Assembly: GCA_049597955.1 (NCBI GenBank)
Contig: JBMYND010000005.1
Coordinates: 60,741-124,740, forward strand
DNA from: JAYPAN01 sp049597955
GTDB taxonomy: Bacteria; Pseudomonadota; Alphaproteobacteria; RS24
Length of the DNA: 64,000 nt
Direction: 5' to 3'
Shown: positions 1 to 9,200 of the stretch, piece by piece
Numbering within the stretch: position 1 is the first letter of the stretch
Layout: every line of letters starts with the position of its first letter
The notes under the pieces: generated by a model
Told to the model about the DNA's origin: nothing
Databases searched by the model: none
Seen by the model: only the letters and a program-made list of their open reading frames with translations
Made by a program: the position numbers and the translations under genes

Positions 1-494
1 CATTTTCGCACCGGACGCGGTTTGAGCATATTGTGTGCGTCATGTCGGCCTCGGGCAATCGCGATATGCCAATGCCGCGCGCCGCCGATGTCGCGCCGCC
101 TGATGTTGAAGATATTGAAGCCGTGACCGCCCATCTTGTCGGCAATTACAAGGAAAATATGAGCCCTGCTTATCCGACGCCGGAAGCGGAAATGCAGCGC
201 GTGGCAGCCTTATGTGCGCCGCGCTATTATCCGGCCGGCATTGTCCGCCAGATTGCGGCCTCCATGTCGGATGGCAGTCGGGTTGAGCGGCTGCAACAGG
301 TGGATATGCCGTTTCTGGTGGTGCATGGGCTGGAAGATGCGCTGATACCGCCGGTTTGCGGTGAGGAAATCGCCGCGCTGGTGCCAAATGCCCAATATCT
401 GCCCGTGCCGGGCATGGGCCATGATATTGGCCAGGGCATAGAGGCGGTTTTGCAGCCTGAAATATGCCGGTTTTTGGGTCTCCCGACGAGCTGA
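1..494 (+). CDS. alpha/beta-fold hydrolase, C-terminal part (5' end outside window)
   Basis: The reading frame is open from base 3 with no stop, so the gene begins upstream of the window and only the last 163 codons are visible. The visible part has the late catalytic elements of the alpha/beta hydrolase fold: an acidic residue in the HGLEDALIPP segment after a beta strand ending in FLVVHG, and a histidine in PGMGHD about 40 residues later. The nucleophile elbow is missing with the N-terminal half. The family hydrolyses esters, amides or epoxides; the substrate cannot be read from this fragment. A thiolase gene follows after 66 bases on the same strand, so an acyl-CoA or lipid-related role is possible but only inferred. 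Confidence 0.85.
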   Translation, partial: FSHRTRFEHIVCVMSASGNRDMPMPRAADVAPPDVEDIEAVTAHLVGNYKENMSPAYPTPEAEMQRVAALCAPRYYPAGIVRQIAASMSDGSRVERLQQVDMPFLVVHGLEDALIPPVCGEEIAALVPNAQYLPVPGMGHDIGQGIEAVLQPEICRFLGLPTS

Positions 495-560
495 CACATG
501 CTTGACAGGATGCCGCGCCAATGGTTGATAAAAGACAGCACAGTTTAAGGGGAGAAAATC

Positions 561-1739
561 ATGTCGAAAGCTGAATCGGTCGCCATTGTCGGCTGGGGTC
601 ACACCAAATTCGGAAAACTCGAAGAGCAGGGGCTTGAAGATTTGCTGGTTGCGGCAGCCAATGAGGCGCTGGCCGATGCCGGGCTTGAAGCCCATGAGAT
701 TGACGCGATTTATGTCGCCACTTTCAATGCCGGCATGTCGGAGCAGGATTTTATTTCTTCGCTGGCTTTGCAGGTCAATGAGGCGTTTCGTTTTACCCCG
801 TCCACACGGGTTGAAAATGCTTGCGGCTCCGGCTCGGCGGCGGTGTTTCAGGCGGCCAATTTGATTGAGGCCGGTCGGGCGCGGCGTGTGCTGGCGATTG
901 GTGTGGAAAAAATGACGCATTTGTCGAGTGCCGATGTCGGGCGCTGCCTGTCGCGCGCCAGCTATATGCCGGAAGAAGGCGATGAAGGGCTGACTTTCCC
1001 CGGTATTTTCGGCGTTGTCGCCAATAAATATTTCCAGAAATATGGCGACCAAAGCGATGCGCTGGCCAAAATTGCCGCCAAAAATCACAAAAACGGCTCG
1101 GTCAATCCGCTGGCGCATATGCAAAAGGATTTCGGCTATGAATTTTGCCGCGCCGAGTCGGAGAAAAACCCGATTGTTGCCGGGCCGCTCAAACGCACAG
1201 ATTGTTCAATGATTTCTGACGGGGCAGCGGCGATTGTGCTGTGCGATGCGGAGACCGCGCAAAGCCATGACAAGGCGATTGCGCTGCGCGCCCGCGCCCA
1301 GGCCAATGATTTTCTGCCAATGAGCCGCCGCGATGTCACTGCCTTTGAAGGCCCGGCGCGTGCCTGGCGCGATGGTCTGGATATGGCGGGCATTGAACTG
1401 GCGGATTTGAGCCTGGTTGAGACGCATGACTGTTTTACCATTGCCGAGCTGATTCAATATGAGGCGATGGGGTTGGCCGAAGCCGGTCGCGGCGCCGATG
1501 CGCTGGCTGAAGGCACAGTGTATAAAGACGGCGCCTTGCCGGTCAATCCGTCGGGCGGGTTAAAGGCCAAAGGGCATCCGGTCGGTGCGACCGGTGTGTC
1601 CATGCATGTGATGGCGGCGCGTCAGTTGATGAATGATGCGGATGACATGCAGGTGAAAGACGCCAAGCTGGCCGGTATTTTCAATATGGGCGGTGCGGCA
1701 GTGGCCAATTATTTGACCATTTTGGAGCGCGTGAAATAG
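561..1739 (+). CDS. thiolase-fold acetyl-CoA acetyltransferase family protein
   Basis: This is a 392-residue member of the thiolase superfamily, which catalyses thiolytic cleavage or Claisen condensation of acyl-CoA. The nucleophilic cysteine is Cys88 in NACGSGSAA, and the C-terminal half has ETHDCFTIAE and NPSGGLKAKGHPVGATG, the latter carrying the catalytic His/Gly motif. The first motif resembles the SCP2-thiolase-like branch (lipid-transfer-associated thiolases) more than FadA or PhaA, so the physiological substrate is uncertain. A strong ribosome site, AAGGGGAG, sits six bases before the ATG. The stop codon is one base away from the end of the convergent cytochrome gene. It may form a unit with the upstream alpha/beta hydrolase. 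Confidence 0.9.
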   Translation: MSKAESVAIVGWGHTKFGKLEEQGLEDLLVAAANEALADAGLEAHEIDAIYVATFNAGMSEQDFISSLALQVNEAFRFTPSTRVENACGSGSAAVFQAANLIEAGRARRVLAIGVEKMTHLSSADVGRCLSRASYMPEEGDEGLTFPGIFGVVANKYFQKYGDQSDALAKIAAKNHKNGSVNPLAHMQKDFGYEFCRAESEKNPIVAGPLKRTDCSMISDGAAAIVLCDAETAQSHDKAIALRARAQANDFLPMSRRDVTAFEGPARAWRDGLDMAGIELADLSLVETHDCFTIAELIQYEAMGLAEAGRGADALAEGTVYKDGALPVNPSGGLKAKGHPVGATGVSMHVMAARQLMNDADDMQVKDAKLAGIFNMGGAAVANYLTILERVK

Positions 1740-1740
1740 C

Positions 1741-2163
1741 CTATTGGGTTTCCTGCTTCAAATAAGCAATGACATTGTGCCGGTCTTTGGCTTTGCGTAA
1801 GCCGGCAAATGACATGCGCCCACCCTTGACCAGCTTGCGTGGGCTTTCCAAATAGGCGTCGAGATTTACTTCCGTCCAGACTTTGGCTTCGGCGGCATAG
1901 GCCATCATGCCTTTGGAGTATTTATAATCTTCCAATGCGCCAATGCCGCGCGCGAACATATCGTTTAATTGCGGGCCGACGCGGTTTTTCGCGCCTTCGC
2001 CGACCATGTGACAGGCGACGCATTTTTTATACACTTTGGCACCTTTTGCCGGGTCGCCCTGCGGATAGGGTTCGGCACTGGCATGGGTGGTGACCAAAAT
2101 TGCCAGACAGGCAAAAACCGGCAGGGTTTTTCGCGGGGCAGATTTAAGTGATATTGCGCGCAT
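1741..2163 (-). CDS. small soluble c-type cytochrome (cytochrome c2-like)
   Basis: A 140-residue exported class I cytochrome c. Residues 1-30 form a Sec signal peptide ending in HASA. The haem-binding motif is CVACH at residues 48-52, and the likely methionine ligand is Met117 in GGRMSFAG, the usual GxxMxFxG context. Proteins of this size carry electrons in the periplasm between the bc1 complex and oxidases. The frame stays open upstream, but an initiation at 2163 puts the signal peptide directly at the N-terminus, so I chose it. The gene converges with the thiolase gene and lies downstream of an FMN-binding oxidase-like gene on the same strand. Confidence 0.9.
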   Translation of the reverse strand: MRAISLKSAPRKTLPVFACLAILVTTHASAEPYPQGDPAKGAKVYKKCVACHMVGEGAKNRVGPQLNDMFARGIGALEDYKYSKGMMAYAAEAKVWTEVNLDAYLESPRKLVKGGRMSFAGLRKAKDRHNVIAYLKQETQ

Positions 2164-2263
2164 GGCTCTCTCCGTTCTGGTTTTTTGTAAAATAGGCGCG
2201 GGCCTGCCGCCTGCCAAGTGCCAAGAAGTCGCATGGATTGAGGTTTTGGCTTGGAGCGATGTT

Positions 2264-2881
2264 TTAAGGCACCAGCCAGCTTGCGGCGGGTGGGTTGGCG
2301 GTAAAGTCAAACCGCGCGCGGCGGTGGCCGCGTGCCGCCAAATACAGCCATTCCATCGCTTCCACATGGGCGGCGACCGGCACAAAATGAACCGCGCCAT
2401 CATCGGTTGCGGCCGCGTCAAACACCACTTGTTCCGGCGCTTCTATTGCGCTGCCCGGTGCTGTTGTGACCTGATAACATTCGCGGCTCATCGGGCGGGT
2501 TTTGGCCCAAGCATCGTCGCGCGCCGCGCCGGTCAGCATGGCGAGGCGCACATCAAGCCGCAATTGGATTTTGGCACCGGCATCGTAAAAATGCATGGCG
2601 GCTTGCGGATTGGCCTGTAATTCGGCGATTTTGTCGGAGCGCGCATCTGTATGAAAGCGCAGGCTGCGATTGGCTGTGTCGCAAGCGCGCAAAACAACCG
2701 TGCGCAAGCGCGGGCGGCCCGCCAAGCCGATTGTTGCCACTGTCGGTGTGTGAAAGGCGCTGCGCCGGTCGGCCGCGCCGCGTTCGAGCATGGCCCAGCC
2801 ATAATCGCAACTGCCTTGCAAATCATCATAGCAGGCCAGTAAATGCCCGCGATTTTCTGTCTTGTCTGCTGTCTTTGTCAT
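2264..2881 (-). CDS. pyridoxamine 5'-phosphate oxidase-like FMN-binding protein
   Basis: A 205-residue protein with the split-barrel flavin fold of the pyridoxamine-phosphate-oxidase superfamily: an early strand PTVATIGLAGRPRLRTVVLR, then FHTDARSDKIAELQANPQAAMHFY, which is the FMN-phosphate and subunit-interface region. It is shorter than, and diverged from, true PdxH, and looks like the Alr4036/general-stress type whose substrates are mostly unknown. I used the ATG at 2881; a TTG at 2917 would add 12 residues. I see no strong ribosome site for either. It is upstream of the cytochrome gene on the same strand with about 100 bases between them. Confidence 0.8.
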   Translation of the reverse strand: MTKTADKTENRGHLLACYDDLQGSCDYGWAMLERGAADRRSAFHTPTVATIGLAGRPRLRTVVLRACDTANRSLRFHTDARSDKIAELQANPQAAMHFYDAGAKIQLRLDVRLAMLTGAARDDAWAKTRPMSRECYQVTTAPGSAIEAPEQVVFDAAATDDGAVHFVPVAAHVEAMEWLYLAARGHRRARFDFTANPPAASWLVP

Positions 2882-2988
2882 GGTCAGCCAATATAGGGCG
2901 GTGGCGGCTTTACGCAAATTTTACCGCCAAAAGCCTATTTTAGGGTTTGGAAAAGCGACAAATCACCTCACTATATCCACATGTGCGC

Positions 2989-3039
2989 TTTCAGGAGATT
3001 GGCTCAGGAGATTGGCTCAGGAGATTGGCTCAGGAGATT
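2989..3039 (+). repeat. 13-bp tandem repeat carrying four Shine-Dalgarno copies
   Basis: Three exact copies of GGCTCAGGAGATT run from 3001 to 3039, preceded by a partial copy TTCAGGAGATT from 2990. Each copy holds an AGGAG ribosome-binding core, and the last lies seven bases before the ATG of the outer-membrane protein at 3044. The unit length is not a multiple of three and the array is outside the coding region, so copy-number change would move or add ribosome sites without touching the protein. Confidence 0.85.
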
Positions 3040-3043
3040 GACA

Positions 3044-3562
3044 ATGAACAGGTCAAGATTAAAGTTCATCGTTCCGGTTTTTGCATTTCTGGTTTTGGCG
3101 ATCGCAATGCCGGCATCGGCATGGGCGCAAAACTATGTTGGGCTGAGCGGCGGTTTGATGGATATGAAAGATTCGCCCAATGACATTGACAGTCAGGGCT
3201 TTACGCTGATTGCGGCGGGGCAATATGACCCGCGTATCGGCATTGAGTTTACCTATACCTCAATCGCCGATGTGAAAGTCAACAGCCAGACAACGCGGGC
3301 GGAAGTGATTGGCCTGTCGGCTTTGTTTCGTTCGCCGGGCGAGGTTTTTGTGCCATTTGTGCGGGTTGGCATTGGTCGGGTCAGCGGACGGATTGCCGAT
3401 GATGTATCGCCCTATAAGAAAAAGAGCGAAGGCTTGCTGCTCGGCATCGGGGCCGATTTTGATATGAGCTATAATTCGGCGTTTCGGGTGGAATATGTCG
3501 AAGGCAAAATGGATGGCACGGATACCAGCCGCTTCAGCCTTGGCACGATTTATCGCTTCTGA
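3044..3562 (+). CDS. small outer-membrane beta-barrel protein (OmpA/OmpW-like barrel)
   Basis: A 172-residue exported protein. Residues 1 to about 28 are a signal peptide with a long hydrophobic core ending near ASAWA. The mature part alternates polar and apolar residues in short strands (YVGLSGGLMDM, FTLIAAGQYD, IGIEFTYTSIAD, VPFVRVGIGRVSG, GLLLGIGADFDM, SAFRVEYVEG) and ends in IYRF with the terminal phenylalanine recognised by the Bam machinery. The strand count suggests an eight-stranded porin-like barrel. I chose the ATG at 3044 because the last of four tandem AGGAG sequences is seven bases upstream and the signal peptide begins there. The substrate or partner is unknown. It is followed by a tRNA gene on the other strand. 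Confidence 0.85.
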   Translation: MNRSRLKFIVPVFAFLVLAIAMPASAWAQNYVGLSGGLMDMKDSPNDIDSQGFTLIAAGQYDPRIGIEFTYTSIADVKVNSQTTRAEVIGLSALFRSPGEVFVPFVRVGIGRVSGRIADDVSPYKKKSEGLLLGIGADFDMSYNSAFRVEYVEGKMDGTDTSRFSLGTIYRF

Positions 3563-3581
3563 CCGGCTGGTTTCAGCAATT

Positions 3582-3658
3582 TGGTGATCCCGGCAGGATT
3601 CGAACCTGCGACCCCCGGATTAGGAATCCGGTGCTCTATCCGACTGAGCTACGGGACC
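3582..3658 (-). tRNA. tRNA-Arg (anticodon CCU)
   Basis: A complete 77-base cloverleaf with encoded CCA. The acceptor stem GGTCCCG pairs with CGGGATC (one G-U), the D arm has AGCTCAGTCGGATAGAGC, and the T arm is GCAGG-TTCGAAT-CCTGC. The anticodon stem CCGGA/TCCGG holds the loop TTCCTAA, so the anticodon is CCU, reading AGG. On the same strand a perfect TATAAT lies at 3669-3674, ten bases before the mature 5' end, as expected for a tRNA promoter, though the -35 is weak. Just upstream are three 11-bp repeats. Confidence 0.97.
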
Positions 3659-3702
3659 GCCGGGCGGGATTATAGCATAGTCACCTATCGGCAAAAACCT
3701 CT

Positions 3703-3735
3703 GAGCCGAATTTGAGCCGAATTTGACCCGAATTT
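3703..3735. repeat. 11-bp tandem repeat, three copies
   Basis: Two exact copies of GAGCCGAATTT (3703-3713, 3714-3724) are followed by a third with one change, GACCCGAATTT (3725-3735). The array lies between the tRNA-Arg promoter and the prepilin-like gene. I see no coding or hairpin function in it. Confidence 0.8.
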
Positions 3736-3885
3736 GTCGCGCGTTTGTTGCGGACAGGCCCGTGCCCCATTGCCCTCGGCAGGGCTATAAATGATGCGCT
3801 TTCACTTTTATGTTTGACATTGAAAAGGCTTGTCTTTTTAATAAATCTCGTATTTTCAACGGGTTTCCCTATTGAGTTCGTAACA

Positions 3886-4599
3886 ATGTCTGCGTTTGGT
3901 TTCTCCCTTGTCGAATTATTGGTGACAATCGCCATTATCGGCATTTTGGCGGCTGTCGGAGTCATTGGCTATCAAGCCTATATTGATGAGACCAAAAAAG
4001 AAGTTTCCCTGACCAATGCCAATCGGGTTGACCGCGCTTTTCAGCATGATGTGGTGGTCATTTCAGAGGAAATGGGCGATGGGCGCACCGCGCTGGCGAC
4101 TGACCGCGACCAAATCATTGAAGCCGAAAGCGATTGCATTGAATATATTGCAGCGGCGGTGACCACTCTCAATGAAACCCATACCAATGCATTTGACGAC
4201 ACAATCCCCTATGCGGTGAGCCTGCATAAAGAGGCGGAATGGGCGAGTGCCTCTTCGGCCACCGGCACGGTTTTGTTCAAAACCGGCATTGCTGAGGCGC
4301 GCCAGTCGCCATTGAATGTGGCCGCGCTCAAGGGCGGGCAATTGGGTCTGCAATGCGCCAATGCGTGCAGCCCCGTCAGGTCAACGGAATTTTATGTCCA
4401 TCGCTGCACTTGCATCAATCCGGACGGGTGCGACTTGCATATTTTCGAAGAAAGCGACGGGTCTGCCGATACCACCAAATATGAAGCCGAAGTAGAAGAG
4501 GATTTGCGGTGGGATGATAACGGCAATATTTTGATTGGCCGGCATTTGCCCGAATGGGTATGCCCGCGTCCGCAAGATGAGGGAAGCGTATGTCCATGA
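3886..4599 (+). CDS. orphan type IV prepilin-like protein, cysteine-rich
   Basis: A 237-residue protein with a textbook type IV prepilin N-terminus: a five-residue leader MSAFG, then FSLVELL with glutamate at +5 and a hydrophobic helix to about residue 27. A prepilin peptidase would cut after the glycine. This motif fixes the start at 3886, although the frame is open upstream. The rest is not recognisable; it holds a cluster of cysteines (QCANACSPV, RCTCINPDGCDL) and ends in WVCPRPQDEGSVCP, so disulfides are likely. No pilus or type II secretion gene is visible in the window, so it is an orphan pseudopilin here. It is probably made with the small membrane protein that follows. Confidence 0.8.
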   Translation: MSAFGFSLVELLVTIAIIGILAAVGVIGYQAYIDETKKEVSLTNANRVDRAFQHDVVVISEEMGDGRTALATDRDQIIEAESDCIEYIAAAVTTLNETHTNAFDDTIPYAVSLHKEAEWASASSATGTVLFKTGIAEARQSPLNVAALKGGQLGLQCANACSPVRSTEFYVHRCTCINPDGCDLHIFEESDGSADTTKYEAEVEEDLRWDDNGNILIGRHLPEWVCPRPQDEGSVCP

Positions 4600-4669
4600 A
4601 TGGCTTGCCCGTTATTTTCGCTGTTTTGCCCTGTCGCCATCTGCGCCGCAACCGGCAGGAGCCAGTGTC

Positions 4670-4885
4670 ATGAGGCGGGATAAATATATGTTCAGACGCA
4701 GACCCAATCGGCGCCGTATCTGGGGCGAGCGGGTGTTCTGGTTTCTGTCATTTTCCGGCTCGGCCCTGCTTATCATGTTTTGGCTGGAAGCGGCGGTGAC
4801 AGAAAATGTTGATGACCGAACCGGCGCGACCAATAAAGTCGGCAGCCTTGCGCCGGTTATCGTCAAGACAGACCCGTTAGCTTAG
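4670..4885 (+). CDS. small single-pass membrane protein, unknown function
   Basis: A 71-residue protein with a strongly basic N-terminus (RRDKYMFRRRPNRRRIWGER), one transmembrane helix at about residues 23-41 (FWFLSFSGSALLIMFWL), and a short acidic tail predicted outside the cytoplasm. AGGAG lies eight bases before the ATG at 4670, which supports this start over the in-frame ATG at 4688. It sits between the prepilin-like gene and the TPR/beta-barrel gene on the same strand, with only ten bases to the ATG at 4896. I do not recognise the family. Confidence 0.55.
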   Translation: MRRDKYMFRRRPNRRRIWGERVFWFLSFSGSALLIMFWLEAAVTENVDDRTGATNKVGSLAPVIVKTDPLA

Positions 4886-4952
4886 CCGGGTCGCCATGCA
4901 ATATAAGAGGGGCTGGCGCAAATCTATGACATTGGGGCAGGCATTTGGGCCT

Positions 4953-6257
4953 ATGCGGCTTTTTCAATATGCGCGGGCAAAAGCCCTTGCGGTTGCTTTA
5001 TTGGGCGCGACTTTCACATTATTGCCAAATCCGTCCAAGGCACAGCAGGATATGGAGGCATTGCGCGCTGAATTATTTCGCAATCCGGCCAATATCCAAA
5101 CCAATCTGGCTTATTTGCAAAGCCAGCTTGCCGAAGGCAATTATACCGGTGCGGCGGCGACATTGCAGCGCGTTCTTCTGGTTGACCCGGAGAGCAAGCT
5201 GGCCCGCGTGCTTTATGCCGAGGTGCAATTGCGCTTGGGCAATAAAAGCGATGCAAGGCTGGCGCTGAATGAGCTGATTGCCGACCCGACGACACCGGCC
5301 GATATGCGCGCGCGTGCCCGCAGCATTTTGCGTCAGCTCGACCAGAGCGAAAAAAGATTGGACTTCCAGACCAGCCTTGCCATTGCCGGTGGCAGCAGCG
5401 ACAATGCATTGGGCGCGCCTTCGGCCAGCCAAATCCTCTATCTCGACCGGTCTTTCGACAATACAACGCTGGAAGTGTCGGAAGGTTTTACCGATTATGA
5501 TTTGCTTATTGGCTTTACCTATACACCGCAAAGCTATGTCAGCCAGAGTTTTTTGGTTAATTTTGGCGTTGCCGGGCGGCAATTCGCTGAGTTGGAGGAG
5601 CTGAATTCGAACAGCACATTCGGCACGCTCAGCTATTTGCGCGCCGGACGCACCGCCTTGTCGGTCGGGCTGACCGGCTACACAACACAAGTCAATAATG
5701 TTGACTATAGCAACGGCGCAAGGCTGGTTTTTGGCGCCAGTCGGGCCATTGGCAGTCGGCTTGAAATCAATGGTAATTTCACGGCCGGGGTTTTGCGCTA
5801 TCAGGCGGGGGCCGGTATGGCGATTGCCAGCCAACGCGACAGCAGCAGCATGCGGCTGGCTTTCGGTGCCGGTTACAAATTCCGCCTGTTTGGCATGGCC
5901 GCAACGTTTGGCTTGCATGGCGGTTATGAGCTCGTTGACGCCAAAGCTGATTATTTTTCCACCGCGACGACCAATACCGGCCTGTCGCTTTCTTTCATGT
6001 CGGATAATGGTCAAATCCAATTCTCCGCCGACCAATTCGCGGCCGATTATGACGCGGCTGACCCATTTGTCAGTGCGTTGGTGCGCGAAGATGACCTTGA
6101 GCGGATAAGCGCCTATTTCGGGCGCACGATAAGGCCCGGTTTTGTCGGCCCGGTGACGGTATTTTTGTCGGTCATGTCAACCGACAGCACATCCAATCTG
6201 CCCAATTTCACCCGCACGGTAAGCGAAGCCAAGCTCGGCTTCCGCAAAGCATTTTAG
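4953..6257 (+). CDS. TPR plus outer-membrane beta-barrel protein, Slam-like (type XI translocator candidate)
   Basis: With the start at 4953 the protein has 434 residues; ATGs at 4926 and 4896 are alternatives, and I prefer 4953 because MRLFQYARAK followed by a hydrophobic stretch to PNPSKA is a normal signal peptide. About residues 30-130 form tetratricopeptide-like helices (NPANIQTNLAYLQSQLAEGNY, then VDPESKLARVLYAEVQLRLGNKSDARLAL). From about residue 135 to the end are alternating beta strands ending in KLGFRKAF with a terminal phenylalanine. TPR followed by a barrel is the layout of Slam proteins (DUF560), which move surface proteins across the outer membrane. Its stop is ten bases from the start of a 1003-residue FecR-domain protein, the obvious candidate cargo. 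The Slam assignment is inference from architecture. Confidence 0.65.
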   Translation: MRLFQYARAKALAVALLGATFTLLPNPSKAQQDMEALRAELFRNPANIQTNLAYLQSQLAEGNYTGAAATLQRVLLVDPESKLARVLYAEVQLRLGNKSDARLALNELIADPTTPADMRARARSILRQLDQSEKRLDFQTSLAIAGGSSDNALGAPSASQILYLDRSFDNTTLEVSEGFTDYDLLIGFTYTPQSYVSQSFLVNFGVAGRQFAELEELNSNSTFGTLSYLRAGRTALSVGLTGYTTQVNNVDYSNGARLVFGASRAIGSRLEINGNFTAGVLRYQAGAGMAIASQRDSSSMRLAFGAGYKFRLFGMAATFGLHGGYELVDAKADYFSTATTNTGLSLSFMSDNGQIQFSADQFAADYDAADPFVSALVREDDLERISAYFGRTIRPGFVGPVTVFLSVMSTDSTSNLPNFTRTVSEAKLGFRKAF

Positions 6258-6267
6258 GAGCGCCGCT

Positions 6268-9200
6268 ATGTTTCAATTGCCTGTCACATCCGCCAAGCCC
6301 CGCCATCGCACTGCCTGTCTGGCAATGCTGACCGCCTGTATCCTGCTTGTCACCGGTGCGGCGACACACAAAACCGAGGCGCGCCCGCTTTCGGGCATTG
6401 TCGCCGTCTCCACCGGCCCCATGTCGGCGAGCTATTTGCGCAATAATCGTCCGATAGGGCGCGACTTGGCAGCCGGGGATGATGTGTTTTTGAATGATGA
6501 AGTGCGAACCGGCACGCGCACAAAGGCGCAAGTTTTGTTGCAAGATGAAAGCGTGTTTTCAATGGGGCCGGGCAGTTCGGTTGTGTTTGACGAATTTGTT
6601 TATGACCCGGGCGCCGGTGACGGCTCATTAACCGCGCGTCTGGTCGGCGGCAGCATGCGGTTTGTGTCGGGTAAAATTGCCAAACAAGCTGGCGATAAGG
6701 TTTCGCTGAAAGTGGGAAAAGCCTCCATAGGTATTCGTGGCACGGAAATTCTGGCGCGTCACAGCGCGATGGGCAGTCGTCTGGTTTTGCTGTCGGGTGA
6801 AATGGAAATTTCATCGCCTGCTGGCACAGTGACAATTGCGCGGCCCGGCTGGGGCATTGAAATCGGGGTTGAAGGCACGCTGGGTGTGCCGCGTTTTGTG
6901 CCGCCGCAAGATCTTAATATGATGATGGCAGCGTCCGAGGATGATGTGGCTTCAGCCAATGGCGGCGGGCAGGATGATGATGCGGATAATGATGGCACCT
7001 CCGAGCAGTCACAAAGCAATAATAATGACAATGCCGAGAGCAATGAGGATAGCGCCAGTGACGGGGAGAATGACGGGGAGAGCAATGGCACGGCAAGTGC
7101 AGATGCAAATACAGGGGCAAATACACAGACTGACAGCGCCGCCTCTGACAATGTCTCGCAATTTGACGAAGCACTGAGCGGCATGGGCGCAGCCCCTGAC
7201 GCAAGCGGCAGTCTCAACCAGATTGTCAATATTATTGTCACCCAGCCAAGCCGCAGCCCGAATAATCAGCCACAAGTGGATTTGGCGCAATTGGCGTCGG
7301 ATTTGAACGAGAATAACCAGACTGAGCAGGCCGGCGCTATTGTCGAAAGCGAGCTGGTTACTTTTTCCAATGGGGTCATTCCGGCCAATCCATTTTTTGC
7401 CTCCGACAGTAAAATCCTCGTCCGCTATGGCAGCCAGTGGAATAATATGGCGGCCAGCCCGGCCTATTTTGCCGTATTGCGCAAGCTGTTGCGTGAGAAA
7501 TTTCCCAACAGCACCGCCACTGAAACCGGCAATTTGCCGCAATTTGACTCTCTGCCCTTTGTTTATCGGCTAAGCGGCAATGTCGCTGACAGCAATGGCG
7601 ATTTGGTGCATGGGGCGGTCAACCTTGATGATTATGATGGTATTTTGGCGATAGGCAATTTATCGGGCAGCGCCTATTTCCTCAATGGCACGCTGAGTGC
7701 TGACGAACAAACAGTGCTGGCCAATTTCACCGGCAATGGCGGGCGGGTTTTGGCATTGGCGCAACCGGGCGCGGCGCAGGCGGCGTCGGTTGGCGCGCAT
7801 TTGGATATTTTTCAAAATGGCGCGTCCTATTCGGCCAATGGCCAAACGGCGCAAATGGTGAGCCTGGCTCCCGCTGCGGCGGATAATGCCTTAACGGCAG
7901 ATGTGCAGAATATCACCCATACCCATGCTGACGGGTTTCCGCTGTTCAGTTTTTCCAATCTGAGCAATGCCGAGGCGCTTTTGCAAACCAGCGACACCAA
8001 TCCGCATGTGGCGGCTTTGGGTTTTGACAGCGGCGCTTTGTATATTGCCCGTTATGGCTGCGCTTCCGATGGCTCCGGCAGTTTCGGCATTGAAGCACTT
8101 GGCCATGATATGGGGCAATTTTGTGCCAATCTTCTGGCCGGTTTGGCACCGAATGACAGTTTGCGGGATGTCGAAATCGCCAAAATCAGCCTGCGCGAGG
8201 AAGCAGAGGGCGCGGCAACTTACCGGCTGATATCAGGCGGTGAAGGTTTGTTCCGCATTGCCGGCGACCGGCTGTTAATGGTCGGTGGCCAAACGCCCCA
8301 AGCCGAGGCTTATGAATTGCGGATTGGCGTCACTGGCGCAGATGGGGTCGAAAAGCGCATCACTCATAATTTCACCATTTCCGGCACAGCCGGTTCGGCA
8401 CAGAGCAAAATTATCAGCCGCCGTGTGGATGTGCAGGCCAATGCGCAAGTCAATCTTGTTGAGAGCGGCACGCTGGTCAACCAGCAAGATTTGCCGGACT
8501 GGATTACGATTACCAATAATGCAGACGGCAATGTGGTCGGCACCGGCACACCCGGTCTGCCGGGTGACATCACCCTGCATTATGCAATTGGCGAAGGTGA
8601 CAATGCCTATGACCGCTATGTGCGGCTGGCCGTGGCGTCGGATTGCGCCAGCGATAATTGCCAGGCTTTTCTGGCCTCACTGGACACGCAAACCCCGTTG
8701 ATTGAGGGGCGGCATTATTCCTTGGCCGGTTACCAGCCCGATTTCGCTGCCTTTTATGACCGGTTCACCACGGGTCAGGGCAATTTTGCCGGTGTTCAGG
8801 ACATTGCAGGCGAGACCGGCACGGCGCGCGCCAATCTGGCGGTCATGATTGATTATGCTGACCGGCAGGCCGATATTACCGCCAGCGGTGTGTTTACTGA
8901 TTTTTCCGCTACCGGCGGCACGGCGGCCAGCGGTTCGTGGCGCACACAGATGAACGGTCTTGGTTTTGATACGGGTTGCCTGTCGCCGGGCAGCGCCATG
9001 GGCGGCGCCATGTGCCATTTTGACAGTCAGGACACGGCGCTGGCGGCGATTAGTCAAACCTGCACAGGCAATGCCGGAACATGTGCCGCAGATAATCATC
9101 CCAATGTGCGCATGGCGCCCATTATATCGCTGACGCCCTATCCGCTGGCCGGTCATGGCGGGCCGCAAACCCACAGCCTGCTGGCGGCGCAACGCCTTTA

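Noticed and set aside
210..1124. A 304-codon antisense open frame across the hydrolase/thiolase junction
   Set aside because: It runs opposite to two well-supported genes and lacks any family signature; it arises from codon bias on the other strand.
4590..4673. A 27-codon frame overlapping the end of the prepilin gene and touching the next ATG (TCATGA)
   Set aside because: No ribosome site of its own and no recognisable peptide; it may help coupling but I cannot support a gene.
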